From Pseudomonadota bacterium (GTDB lineage Bacteria > Pseudomonadota > Gammaproteobacteria > Burkholderiales > Ferrovaceae): 12,285 nt of DNA. A program made the translations under genes and the position numbers. Below the pieces are notes generated by a model. That model had not been told where the DNA came from and searched no databases. It saw only the letters and a program-made list of their open reading frames with translations. Shown here piece after piece: positions 1 through 8,369 of the stretch. Where the stretch lies: contig JAJZHC010000028.1 in the NCBI GenBank assembly GCA_021804705.1, positions 1-12,285 of the forward strand, written 5' to 3'. The first letter of the stretch is position 1. The number at the start of each line of letters is the position of its first letter.

Positions 1-969
1 GTAGCGCGCTCGTTCGCGCGCTTTGGCCAGCATGGCGGCGGAAAGGTCCACCCCCGTGATGCGGCGTGCGTAAGGCGCCAGCACCGCGGCACACAGGCCC
101 GTGCCGCAGCCACCGTCCAGAACGTCCAGTGCCCGGTGCGGTTCAAGATGCCTCTCCAGCAGGCTTGCGATGATCTCTGGCCCCCGGTAATCCAGGCTGC
201 CCACAAGTTTCTCGTCAAACGCGTCGGCCATGTCGTCAAACAGGGTCGTAATGAAATCGTCAGACGCCCGTGCAGGAATCTGTTCCCGGGAGCAGGCCGC
301 AAGATAATGCAGCGCTACGGGGTGTCCAGGCTCGGCCCGTAGCCATGCACGGTAACAGTCGGCGGCTTCAGTAAGGCGTCCCAGGCGATAGTAGGCAATA
401 CCCAACTGCTTCGGGGATTTTTCAGTAAGCGGCGGTTGCACGAAGGCCCTGCAGGACAACAGTGACGATTCCTCGTCGCGTCCGGTTTCAGCCAACAGGC
501 GTGCCAGATTGCTCAGTGCAGGCACGAAATCGGCGGCGAGTTGCAGCGCCTGGCGGTAGGCAGACTCGGCTTCGGCAACGTTGTTCTGGCGATGCCACAC
601 CGATCCCAGGTTATTCCAGACGTTGGCGTCAGCGTCGTTGCAGTCCAACGACATCCTGAATGCGGATGCCGCATGGACCAGGTCTCCTGTCTGGGTCAGA
701 ACGTTGCCCAGGTCGTTGTAGCGCGCAGCATGCCCGGGCTGCGCCTCCAGTCCGCGCAGAATCAGTGCTATCCCGTCCTGAGACAGTCCCATTTGATGGA
801 GCAGAATGCCCAGATGATGCTGCGCATCGAGGTGTTGTGGGTCCAGGGCCAGAATGTGACGGTATGCCGATTCTGCCTCTTCGTGTCGACCCGCCGCATG
901 GTGCGCGAGGGCATTTTCGAAAAGACTGCGTTCGTTCAAAAGTGAAACCCTGTGCGGAAAGGACCCCAT
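1..969 (-). CDS. TPR-repeat SAM-dependent methyltransferase, C-terminus cut by window edge
   Basis: The minus-strand frame is open from an in-frame stop at 1018-1020 to the left edge, giving 323 codons from ATG at 967-969. The N-terminal ~200 residues form about five tetratricopeptide repeats, recognisable by phrases such as YNDLGNVLTQTGD, VWNNLGSVWHRQN and LGIAYYRLGRLTEAA. A linker with FDDMADAFDEKLVGSLDYRGPE then leads into a class I methyltransferase fold, whose motif I LDGGCGTGL is at about residues 284-292 and motif II ITGVDLS follows. This is the architecture of COG4976, predicted methyltransferases with TPR repeats. The substrate is unknown; the TPRs suggest a protein partner or target. 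Motif I normally reads LDLGCGTG, so the second L is G here. The start is uncertain: ATG 969 lies inside a terminator-like hairpin, whereas TTG 937-939 has AGGG eight bases upstream. The gene follows glgP by 37 bp but has no obvious metabolic link to it. Confidence 0.85.
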   Translation of the reverse strand, partial: MGSFPHRVSLLNERSLFENALAHHAAGRHEEAESAYRHILALDPQHLDAQHHLGILLHQMGLSQDGIALILRGLEAQPGHAARYNDLGNVLTQTGDLVHAASAFRMSLDCNDADANVWNNLGSVWHRQNNVAEAESAYRQALQLAADFVPALSNLARLLAETGRDEESSLLSCRAFVQPPLTEKSPKQLGIAYYRLGRLTEAADCYRAWLRAEPGHPVALHYLAACSREQIPARASDDFITTLFDDMADAFDEKLVGSLDYRGPEIIASLLERHLEPHRALDVLDGGCGTGLCAAVLAPYARRITGVDLSAAMLAKARERARY

Positions 970-993
970 CCTACGCCAATGAGGCAGGATGGG
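965..993 (-). terminator. Terminator-like hairpin after glgP
   Basis: An 8-bp perfect inverted repeat, CCCATCCT (965-972) and AGGATGGG (986-993), encloses a second 3-bp GCC/GGC pairing around an AATGA loop. It begins 14 bp beyond the glgP stop. In the minus-strand direction the stem is followed by GTCCTTTCC, a poor U-tract, so termination may be partial. The 3' arm contains the ATG at 967-969 that could start the downstream TPR-methyltransferase gene. Confidence 0.5.
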
Positions 994-1006
994 CGGGGTT
1001 GCGTCA

Positions 1007-3472
1007 TCATTGTTTGTTCAACTGCCAGATCTTTTCTGCATATTGCATGATCGTTCGATCGCTCGAAAAGTTGCCCATGTGGGCCACGTTGAGGATAGCC
1101 TTGCGTGCCCAGGAATCACGATCGCGGTAATGCCGGTCCACGCTTTCCTGGGTGCTGATATACGATGCGTAATCAGCCAGGATGAAGTACGGATCGCCCT
1201 GATGCAGCAGGCTGTGTACCAGGGGTTGATAGCGATGATGCTCTTCCGGAGAGAAGAATCCGGATGAAATCATGTCCAGGGTTGTTTTTAGCTCGGCGTT
1301 GGCGTGGTAAAACTCCATGGGATTGTAATCGTGGCGACATTGTTCCACCTGGCCGGCATCAAGGCCGAAAATGAACATGTTGTCTTCACCCACAGCTTCC
1401 AGAATTTCGATGTTGGCACCATCCAGGGTGCCGATCGTCAACGCGCCATTCATGGCAAGCTTCATGTTTCCGGTGCCCGAGGCTTCGGTTCCTGCGGTGG
1501 AGATCTGCTCGGAGAGATCTGCGGCCGGAATGATGTCGAGTGCGGTGGAAACATCGTAATTCGGAATGAACGCTACTTTGAGAAGATGATTGACGGCGGG
1601 ATCGTTATTGACGATGTCGGCGACATCATTGATGAGCCGGATGATGCGTTTGGCCATGACGTACCCGGGGGCAGCCTTGCCGCCAAAAATCATGGTCCGT
1701 GGCGTGAGTTCACCCAATCCATGGCGAATCCTGTTGTAGCGTGTCACGATGTGCAGCACATTGAGCAATTGACGCTTGTATTCATGGATGCGCTTGATCT
1801 GAACGTCAAACAACGAATCCGGATCCACCGCAAGCCCAAGCCGGTCTTGAATGAGATTCGCCAGTCTTTCTTTGTTGGCAAGTTTGGCCGCCATGAACCC
1901 GCTTCGAAACCCTGCGTCCTCGGCCAGGGGGACAAGCCGGCGTAGTTGATTGAGATCGCTCACCCAGTCCTCGCCTATCCTGGAAGAAATCAGGGCGGAC
2001 AAATGGGGGTTGGCCTGTTTTAACCATAGGCGAGGCGTCACACCGTTGGTGATATTGATGATCCTGCCCGGAAAGTACCGGTCAAAATCATGGAAGATGG
2101 AACGTTTCATCAATTCGGTGTGGATCTGGGACACACCATTGACCTTATGGCTGCCCACGATAGCAAGATGGGCCATGCGCAAGTGGCGTTGCCCATCTTC
2201 GTTGATAATGGACATGCGCCGCAGAATGTCGCCATCGCCGGGGTTTTGATGCATGACATCTTTCAGGAAGCGTGCGTTGATTTCGTAAATAATCTGCATA
2301 TGGCGCGGCAGAATCCGTTCAAACAGGCTGACCGGCCAGGTTTCCAGGGCCTCGGGCATCAGGGTGTGATTGGTGTACGAAAAAACGCGCTGAGTGATGC
2401 CCCATGCCTTATCCCACGGCACATGATGAACATCCATTAAAAGGCGCATCAGCTCGGGAATGGCCACGGAGGGGTGGGTGTCGTTGAGCTGGATGGCCAC
2501 CTTGTCCGGTAGGGTGTCAAAGTCCGTGTGATATCTGCCAAAGCGGTGCAGGATGTCCTGCAGCGATGCACTGACAAAAAAGAACTGCTGTTTGAGACGC
2601 AGTTCTCGTCCCATCAGGGTGGTGTCATCCGGGTAGAGTACCTTGGAAAGGTTTTCCGATTCGTTCTTGTCCTCTACCGCCTTGATGTAGTTTCCCTCGT
2701 TGAAATAGCGCAGTTCAAAGTCACGGGTGGCCTTGGCCGTCCATAGACGCAGATTGTTGACCACGTCGTTGCCATATCCGGGAACGGGCGTGTCAAAGGC
2801 CATGGCCATCACTTCCTCGGTATCCACCCAGTGATGGCGATTGTGCCCAGCGTCGTCGTTATATTCCATGACCTTGCCAAAGAATTTTACCGGGTAGATC
2901 ACCTCGGGCCTGGAAAACTCCCATGGATTGCCGTAGCGCAGCCAGTTGTCCGGATGCTCGACCTGTTCTCCATTCATGATTCTTTGATTGAACATGCCAT
3001 ATTCGTACCTAATGCCATAGCCATAGCCATGCAGTCCCAATGTCGCCATGGAATCAAGAAAACAGGCTGCCAGTCTTCCAAGGCCACCATTGCCCAGGGC
3101 GGCGTCTTGCTCGACTTCGCGCAGCGCATCCAGATCCAGGCCCAACTCGTCCATCAGCTTTTGACATTCGTCATGGAAGCCAAGATTGGAGAGGCTGTTG
3201 ACCAGCATGCGTCCTACAAGGAATTCCAGTGAAAAATAGTAGATGCGTTTGGCGTCGTCACGATAATAACCGCGCATGGTTTCCATCCAGCGTTCGGCCA
3301 GACGATCCCTGATCATGTAAGACACCGCCTGGAACCAGTCCCGTTCGGTTGCCGTGATCGGGTCTTTGCCGACGGTGTAGGTCAGGCGGTTGGAAAGCGA
3401 ATGCCGCAGCGTCGTCGCGTCGCACCCCAGCTTTTCATAATGGAACTCGATGGACTTCGGATCATTTTTCAT
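1007..3472 (-). CDS. glgP: Glycogen/maltodextrin phosphorylase (GT35)
   Basis: This 821-residue protein is full length for glycogen/starch/maltodextrin phosphorylase, which uses phosphate to release glucose-1-phosphate from the non-reducing ends of alpha-1,4-glucan in the cytoplasm. The PLP site EASGTGNMKLAMNGALTIGT is intact, with the cofactor lysine at about residue 671. Other family signatures are EQDAALGNGGLGRLAACFLDS (about 121-141), QLNDTHPSVAIPELMR (about 328-343), ITNGVTPRLWL (about 474-484) and VQIKRIHEYKRQLLN (about 557-571). The ATG start shares ATGA with the stop of tal. No clear Shine-Dalgarno sequence is visible before it, which suggests translational coupling to tal. A terminator-like hairpin follows the stop. 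Sequence alone does not separate glycogen from maltodextrin preference. No other glycogen gene (glgA, glgB, glgC or glgX) is in the window. Confidence 0.95.
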   Translation of the reverse strand: MKNDPKSIEFHYEKLGCDATTLRHSLSNRLTYTVGKDPITATERDWFQAVSYMIRDRLAERWMETMRGYYRDDAKRIYYFSLEFLVGRMLVNSLSNLGFHDECQKLMDELGLDLDALREVEQDAALGNGGLGRLAACFLDSMATLGLHGYGYGIRYEYGMFNQRIMNGEQVEHPDNWLRYGNPWEFSRPEVIYPVKFFGKVMEYNDDAGHNRHHWVDTEEVMAMAFDTPVPGYGNDVVNNLRLWTAKATRDFELRYFNEGNYIKAVEDKNESENLSKVLYPDDTTLMGRELRLKQQFFFVSASLQDILHRFGRYHTDFDTLPDKVAIQLNDTHPSVAIPELMRLLMDVHHVPWDKAWGITQRVFSYTNHTLMPEALETWPVSLFERILPRHMQIIYEINARFLKDVMHQNPGDGDILRRMSIINEDGQRHLRMAHLAIVGSHKVNGVSQIHTELMKRSIFHDFDRYFPGRIINITNGVTPRLWLKQANPHLSALISSRIGEDWVSDLNQLRRLVPLAEDAGFRSGFMAAKLANKERLANLIQDRLGLAVDPDSLFDVQIKRIHEYKRQLLNVLHIVTRYNRIRHGLGELTPRTMIFGGKAAPGYVMAKRIIRLINDVADIVNNDPAVNHLLKVAFIPNYDVSTALDIIPAADLSEQISTAGTEASGTGNMKLAMNGALTIGTLDGANIEILEAVGEDNMFIFGLDAGQVEQCRHDYNPMEFYHANAELKTTLDMISSGFFSPEEHHRYQPLVHSLLHQGDPYFILADYASYISTQESVDRHYRDRDSWARKAILNVAHMGNFSSDRTIMQYAEKIWQLNKQ
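3469..3472 (-). other. ATGA stop/start overlap of tal and glgP
   Basis: The tal stop TGA and the glgP start ATG share four bases. The preceding sequence, GCCACACCCAACC, has no purine-rich ribosome binding site. Terminating ribosomes therefore probably re-initiate to make the phosphorylase, which would fix the tal:GlgP ratio. Confidence 0.8.
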
Positions 3473-4587
3473 GGTTGGGTGTGGCTCATGATGGCATTCA
3501 GAAGCTTGGCATAGGCGTCGGCAAACAGGACCACGCCTTCCGTCAGAAGTTTGCGGGTGACCTCTTCCATGGAAATGCCAAGGTCTCGCAGGCTGGATTC
3601 GGTTGCGCGCGCCTGTTCCAGGCCTTCCTCCAGCGTGGCATGCGCCACGCCATGGTCGGCAAAAGCCTGCAGCGTGGCAGGCGGAACCGTATTCACCGTG
3701 TCCGGGCCGATCAGGGCTTTCACATAGAGGATGTCGCTATAGGCCGGGTTTTTGGTACCAGTGCTGGCCCACAGCAGACGTTGCGATTGCGCTCCTTTTT
3801 TTGCCAGCGCGCGCCAGCGCGCGCCATCCACCATTTGCCGGTACTGGTGGTAGGCCAGCTTGGCATTGGCGATGGCAGCCTGACCCAACAGGTTGTGCAA
3901 GGCGGCCTGTAACGCCGGGTCTTCGGTTTGCTTGATGCGGGCAAGGATCAAGGGGTCTACGGCGCTGTCTACCCGACTGACAAAAAAACTGGCCACACTG
4001 GCAAGTTTTTCCAACCGCCCGCCCTGCAGGGCAAACTGCTCCAGGCCGGACAGCCAGGCCTCTGTCACCCGACCATACATGGTTCGCGAAAACAGTAACG
4101 TGACGTTGACGTTAATCCCCTCAGAGAGCAAGGCGGTGATTGCAGGTAGCCCCTGCTCTGTGGCTGGAACCTTGATCATCAGGTTTTCGCGGTGAACGGC
4201 CCGCCATAGCCTGCGGCCATCCTGAATGGTGCCCTCGGTGTCGTAGGCCAGTTTGGGAGAAACCTCCAGCGAAACATAGCCGTCGCGGTGGATGGTGTGC
4301 TCATATACAGGATAGAGAATGTCTGCGGCAGCCTGGATGTCGGCGATGGCCAGCCGCTCAAAGATTTTTTCTGCATCCTGGAGCTGGCCGGTACCATCTC
4401 CGAGATCCTTGGCGTAGGCCTCATCCGTGGCCACGGCCTTCTCGAAAATGGCGGGGTTGGAGGTCAATCCCTTCAGGTCATCCTGTGAGATCAATCGGTG
4501 CAATGTGCCGCTGTTGAGCAGTTGGCGGTCGATATAGTCCAGCCAGATCGATTGGCCCAGGGCATTCAGCTTTTTCAATGCATTCAT
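3469..4587 (-). CDS. tal: Transaldolase, long (~370 aa) type
   Basis: Transaldolase moves a dihydroxyacetone unit between sedoheptulose-7-phosphate and glyceraldehyde-3-phosphate in the cytoplasmic non-oxidative pentose phosphate pathway. The protein has 372 residues. It opens with LGQSIWLDYIDRQLL and GLTSNPAIFEKAV, then has VSLEVSPKLAYDT, and the Schiff-base lysine lies in NLMIKVPAT (K139). Later motifs are INVNVTLLFS, ASFFVSRVDSAVD and LLWASTGTKNPAYSDILYV. The length and motifs match the longer subfamily (TIGR00876-like) rather than the ~317-residue TalA/TalB of E. coli. The ATG has GGAG six bases upstream. The end overlaps the glgP start by four bases (ATGA). A 103-bp gap separates it from sppA, so tal-glgP may have its own promoter, but I could not identify one. 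Confidence 0.95.
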   Translation of the reverse strand: MNALKKLNALGQSIWLDYIDRQLLNSGTLHRLISQDDLKGLTSNPAIFEKAVATDEAYAKDLGDGTGQLQDAEKIFERLAIADIQAAADILYPVYEHTIHRDGYVSLEVSPKLAYDTEGTIQDGRRLWRAVHRENLMIKVPATEQGLPAITALLSEGINVNVTLLFSRTMYGRVTEAWLSGLEQFALQGGRLEKLASVASFFVSRVDSAVDPLILARIKQTEDPALQAALHNLLGQAAIANAKLAYHQYRQMVDGARWRALAKKGAQSQRLLWASTGTKNPAYSDILYVKALIGPDTVNTVPPATLQAFADHGVAHATLEEGLEQARATESSLRDLGISMEEVTRKLLTEGVVLFADAYAKLLNAIMSHTQP

Positions 4588-4690
4588 CAGGGTCTCCGCA
4601 GGTGAAGTGCAAAATCAGCGGATCAGCTTAACCCCTTTTGGCATTCCAAAGTGTTGGGATTGGTGAAGTAATGTGAGTTGGCCTTGCGGC
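4588..4690 (-). other. Intergenic region sppA-tal
   Basis: These 103 bp separate the sppA stop from the tal start in an otherwise tightly packed block. I see a good ribosome binding site (GGAG, six bases before ATG) and a weak 5-bp hairpin, TTTGG/CCAAA with loop AATG, near 4642-4657. I see no convincing -35/-10 pair or strong terminator. It is the most likely place for an internal promoter. Confidence 0.4.
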
Positions 4691-6550
4691 TCAGGGAGCC
4701 TGGCACAGACAATGGGTCAACGCCAGAAATGCGCTGTGGCCGTCTGCCAGTTGCGAAAGCCAGGACAGGGAGGCCACGATGTTCCGGGCCGGGTCGGGTA
4801 GCATGCCCGTCGGGTCCAGATGCCCCTGAAGCGCCTGGCGCGCAAGCCGCGTCCTGGAAAACCCCAGCCATTGGGTCCAGCGATCCAGGCCCGTGGGCTT
4901 GGGGTCCAGGTAGGCGACGCGATAATCCGGCCCCAGCCTGGCGCGGGTTGCGGCGGACTGCAGCGCATCGCTGTAGCTGCCTACCCGGTCCACCAGGCCA
5001 CGTTCCAGGGCTTGCTGGCCGGTCCACACGCGTCCCTGCGCCACGGCATCGATTTTTTGCGACGTGGTTTTGCGCGCCGCCGCTGCCTTGGCAGTGAAAT
5101 CGTCGTAAATATGGTTGACGCTGCTTTGCACCAGTGCTTCAAAGCGGGGGTCGAGCGGACGCAACGGGTTCTGGGCATCGGCAAGCCAGGTGGTGGTGAC
5201 GCCATCGGTATGGATGCCGATCTTGCCCATCATCCGGTCTGCCGTGGGAAAGAGGGCAAACACGCCGATGGAGCCCGTGACGGTGGTGGGGTCTGCGATG
5301 ACTTCATCCGCCGAGAGCGACACCCAGTAGCCGCCCGAAGCCGCGAGGTTGCTCATGGAAACGACTACAGGTTTGCCGGCGGCGCGTGTCAGTTCCAGTT
5401 CGCGACGGATCAGTTCGGAGGCGTAGGCGCTACCGCCGGGTGAGTTGACGCGCAAGATCACGGCCTTGATTTGATCGTCTTCGCGGGCCGTGCGAATCAA
5501 CGTTGCGGTGGAGAGTCCGCCCACCTCACCCGCAGGCGCCTTGCCATCGCGAATTTCGCCTTCGGCGACGATGACGGCCACGGCATCGCCACGCGTTCTG
5601 GTTTTTTGGCGGGCCAGATAATCCTCAAAGGAAATTTGCCTGAAACTTCTGGTTTCGCCGTCTTCGATTCCCTTGGCAATCATCAGCTGGCGCAGTTCGT
5701 CGCGGGTCTTGAGCCCATCCGCCCAATGGGTTGAAAGCGCCAGTTTTGCAGCATCGCCATGCATGTCGGTCAGGGATTGGGGCAGGGCATCTATGGCGTG
5801 TTGTACGCTTCCGCCAGGCAGATGGCGCGCTTTTTCCACATCGTCGGTATAGGCGGTCCACAGCGCGGCAAAGAGCGTGCGGTCTGCCTCGAGCGCAGCC
5901 GGAGATGGCCCGTTTCCCACAAAAGGCTCAGCAAAGCTCTTGTAGGTGCCCACGCGCATGAGGTTGACGGTAATGCCCAGTTTGTCGAGGGCGTCGCGAT
6001 AGTAGTTGCGGTAATGTCCAAACCCTTCCAGAAGGATGTGGCCCATGGGGTCCAGATACACATCGTTGGCGTGGGCGGCCAGAAAGTACTGGCGCTGATC
6101 GTATGATGAGCCCCAGGCCACCACGGGCTTGCCACTGGCCTTGAAGCGATCCAGTGCGGCGGCCACTTCGCGCAGCATGGGCAGTCCGGCCGTGCGCATG
6201 TCATCGGGCAGCAGCACGAGGGAGGTGATTTTGGGGTCGTGCGCCGCCGCCTCCAGTACGAGCAGGATGTCACGCAGCTGGATGTCTCCCTGTTCCAGCC
6301 CGTCACCCATGTCGGCCAGCAGGCGGGCGTCCAGGTTGGCGGCATGCTGCTCCACGAGGTTTCCCTTGAGGTTCAGCACCAAAGCCGTTTTGCCTTCCAG
6401 GCGTGGGGGCATGCTGTAGATCAGGGCAGCCACAACCATCGCGACGAACAGCAGGAACAGCAGGTTTGAAAAGACGCGCCGACCCGTATCCAGCAGGTGC
6501 CACAAGGCGGAAAAAAAGCGGGTTGCCAACTGGAACAGGAAGGAGGTCAT
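4691..6550 (-). CDS. sppA: Signal peptide peptidase SppA, 67K type
   Basis: This 619-residue protein has the tandem-domain architecture of the 67 kDa SppA, an inner-membrane serine/lysine protease that digests cleaved signal peptides. A membrane anchor lies at about residues 27-46 (FSNLLFLLFVAMVVAALIY). The N-terminal domain carries the general-base lysine in RVGTYKSFAEPF (K204). The C-terminal domain carries the nucleophile in MSNLAASGGYWVS (S405), preceded by RVNSPGGSAYASEL and followed by DPTTVTGSIGVFALFP. Both catalytic residues are present, so it should be active. The start lies six bases after the psiE-like stop. A purine-rich GAGGAA at the end of that gene can serve as a somewhat distant ribosome binding site. 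Confidence 0.95.
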   Translation of the reverse strand: MTSFLFQLATRFFSALWHLLDTGRRVFSNLLFLLFVAMVVAALIYSMPPRLEGKTALVLNLKGNLVEQHAANLDARLLADMGDGLEQGDIQLRDILLVLEAAAHDPKITSLVLLPDDMRTAGLPMLREVAAALDRFKASGKPVVAWGSSYDQRQYFLAAHANDVYLDPMGHILLEGFGHYRNYYRDALDKLGITVNLMRVGTYKSFAEPFVGNGPSPAALEADRTLFAALWTAYTDDVEKARHLPGGSVQHAIDALPQSLTDMHGDAAKLALSTHWADGLKTRDELRQLMIAKGIEDGETRSFRQISFEDYLARQKTRTRGDAVAVIVAEGEIRDGKAPAGEVGGLSTATLIRTAREDDQIKAVILRVNSPGGSAYASELIRRELELTRAAGKPVVVSMSNLAASGGYWVSLSADEVIADPTTVTGSIGVFALFPTADRMMGKIGIHTDGVTTTWLADAQNPLRPLDPRFEALVQSSVNHIYDDFTAKAAAARKTTSQKIDAVAQGRVWTGQQALERGLVDRVGSYSDALQSAATRARLGPDYRVAYLDPKPTGLDRWTQWLGFSRTRLARQALQGHLDPTGMLPDPARNIVASLSWLSQLADGHSAFLALTHCLCQAP

Positions 6551-6556
6551 GGGAAG

Positions 6557-7009
6557 TTATTCCTCACCCTTCTTGCCGGGGGTAAAGTAGACCGAGGCAA
6601 TGCGCGCGGACACCAGCACGGCCAGTAGTGCCGCTAGTGCCAGGATGTCCTGCCACGACAGGCTGTGGCTGTAGAGGCCTATGAAAATGTCCCGCAGGAT
6701 GAACACGATGGCCACTTCGGTCAATACACGCAGGCGGATGCGGTGAAATTCCAGGTAGTCGGTGAATGTGCGGAATAACTCGATGAGTACAAAGACCGAC
6801 AGGATGGAAATGACCAGGGTCTGGATGGCCACCTCGTGGCGCAGGTTGCTCAGGGCATCGTACAGGTCGTAGAGCACCCCGACGAAGGCCACGCCCAACG
6901 TGAGCAACATGACCAGGATGAGAAACACCACGATCACGTCGATGATTCGTCCGTAGACCCTCAGGATCTGGCCCTTGGCCCCGGTAATGTTGGATAAGTC
7001 CACGGTCAT
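6557..7009 (-). CDS. PsiE-family (phosphate-starvation-inducible E) membrane protein
   Basis: This 150-residue integral membrane protein has four predicted helices at about 22-47, 61-79, 94-112 and 120-141. It ends in a charged tail, GKKGEE. The central stretch with ELFRTFTDYLEFHRIRLRV followed by LTEVAIVFILRDIFIGLYS matches the PsiE family (PF06146). E. coli PsiE is induced by phosphate starvation but has no established biochemical function, so none is assigned here. The start could be ATG 7007-7009 or GTG 7001-7003: AAGGAG ends only one base before the ATG but about seven before the GTG, which favours GTG (148 residues). It lies 28 bp after tolC and 6 bp before sppA, consistent with co-transcription. 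Confidence 0.85.
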   Translation of the reverse strand: MTVDLSNITGAKGQILRVYGRIIDVIVVFLILVMLLTLGVAFVGVLYDLYDALSNLRHEVAIQTLVISILSVFVLIELFRTFTDYLEFHRIRLRVLTEVAIVFILRDIFIGLYSHSLSWQDILALAALLAVLVSARIASVYFTPGKKGEE

Positions 7010-7037
7010 ACTCCTTCCTGATGGCTAGGTGCAATCG

Positions 7038-8369
7038 TCATTGAGCCGCATGGCTGAGCAGCGTGTTGATGGATTCCAGGTCGGCCACCGTCAGGATACC
7101 AGCAGCGGCCTTGAGGTTGACCCGCGATACCACATGAGCATAGAGCGCCACATTATAGTTCTGTTCGGCACGAATGAAATCCGTGGCCACATTCAACACG
7201 TCAATGATGGAACGGGTTCCCACTTCAAAACCCGCGCGCGTACCCTCCAGCGAGACTTTTGCCGAGCTGGCAGCCACCTCGGCCGCCTGTAATTGGGCCA
7301 CACTGTCCTGCAGGTTGAGGAAGGCGGTCTGGGTGTTGAGCGTCACTTCATCGCGCAGCCCCGCCAGAGCCTGAACGCTGGCCTGGGCCTGGGCCTGGGC
7401 CTGGTCCACCGAAGCGGAAATCTGCCCGCCATCGAAAATCGGCATGGAGAGATTCAGGCTCGCCCCCTTCTGGTTGATGTCCAGATTGGGGAAGGGCGAT
7501 CCCAGGGTATGTTGTGAGACGCCCTGCAGACTGACCACGGGCCAGCGGGCGCGGCGGTTGTATTCCACCTGCTCCTGCGCGATGCGCAATTGCGCCTCGT
7601 TTTGATGGAGGAGGGGCTGATTGGCCAGCGCCGTTTCCACCCAGGGCTCGCTCTTGGCCGGTTGTGGCGGCATCGCTTCGAAATGGCCCAGGTCGTCCAG
7701 GCGACCCACGGGCTGGTGGGTCAGACGTTGCAGGCTGCGGCGCGCCACCGTGACGGCGTTATGTGCCTTGACGAGATCAGAGCGTGCGGCGTCCAGACGG
7801 GCCTGGGCTTCATGAACGGCGATGATGTCGCCGGTGCCGACTTCCAGGGTGGCCCTGGTTTGCTGGTTGATATTGTCCAGCAGTTTTTCCTGCTCCACGG
7901 CCACCCGTTCCTGGGCCTCGGCCTGCAATACGCCAAAATAAGCAGTGGCCACCTTGAGGGCCAGTTGCTGTTCGGCATAGACGAGGGCGGCTTCGCTGGC
8001 CTGGATGCGGCTATCGGCCTGGGCCAGCGCGCTCCAGGCCTGGCCGTTGAACACCGTTTGGGTCAGGTTGACGCTAAAGTTATTGGATGGATAGCTTTGC
8101 GAAATGGGATTGCCCAGGCCCGTAATGTTGGCGGTGTTTTCTCCAAAACCGGTGGCCAGTCCCATGTGCGGCAACAGGGCAGAGCGGGCCAGGGGCCGGC
8201 TCTGCATCTCGGCGTCGAGGCTCGCCCTGGCCTGGGCAAGCGTGGGGTCTGTGGCAAAGGACTGGCGATAGGTTTCGAGCAGGTTATCTGCCCAGGAGGG
8301 TGCCGCGCAGACGGTGGACATTACAAGAATCAGGCAAGAGCGCAAGCCCCGCGGGATACGAACAGACAT
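7038..8369 (-). CDS. tolC: TolC-family outer membrane efflux/secretion channel
   Basis: This 443-residue protein is the outer-membrane trimeric channel partner of tripartite efflux pumps and type I secretion systems. A signal peptide (basic RIPRGLR, hydrophobic CLILVMSTVCAAP) ends at SWA/D, with cleavage after about residue 27. The mature start DNLLETYRQSFATDP closely resembles the TolC start. Two OEP repeats follow, each with a beta strand and long coiled helices: LTQTVFNGQAWSALAQAD in the first and LSMPIFDGGQISASVDQA in the second. The end, RVNLKAAAGILTVADLESIN, is typical of TolC. There is no lipobox cysteine at the cleavage site, unlike NodT/OprM. No ABC transporter or membrane-fusion gene is adjacent, so it may serve several pumps. 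A GCCTGG hexamer repeat encodes a QA run in the second repeat. Confidence 0.93.
   Translation of the reverse strand: MSVRIPRGLRSCLILVMSTVCAAPSWADNLLETYRQSFATDPTLAQARASLDAEMQSRPLARSALLPHMGLATGFGENTANITGLGNPISQSYPSNNFSVNLTQTVFNGQAWSALAQADSRIQASEAALVYAEQQLALKVATAYFGVLQAEAQERVAVEQEKLLDNINQQTRATLEVGTGDIIAVHEAQARLDAARSDLVKAHNAVTVARRSLQRLTHQPVGRLDDLGHFEAMPPQPAKSEPWVETALANQPLLHQNEAQLRIAQEQVEYNRRARWPVVSLQGVSQHTLGSPFPNLDINQKGASLNLSMPIFDGGQISASVDQAQAQAQASVQALAGLRDEVTLNTQTAFLNLQDSVAQLQAAEVAASSAKVSLEGTRAGFEVGTRSIIDVLNVATDFIRAEQNYNVALYAHVVSRVNLKAAAGILTVADLESINTLLSHAAQ
7381..7404 (-). repeat. Four tandem GCCTGG hexamers inside tolC
   Basis: Four perfect copies of GCCTGG lie in tolC; read on the minus strand they encode Gln-Ala four times (DQAQAQAQAS). 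This falls in a periplasmic coiled-coil helix. Slippage by one unit keeps the reading frame and adds or removes two residues. Confidence 0.85.

Noticed and set aside
3803..3830. Two tandem copies of GCCAGCGCGC inside tal
   Set aside because: It encodes ordinary transaldolase residues (ARWRAL) in GC-rich codons. Two copies of a low-complexity 10-mer are not notable.
4820..5443. 207-codon open frame on the plus strand opposite sppA
   Set aside because: It is antisense to the catalytic domain of SppA, which is fully conserved. No independent evidence supports a gene.
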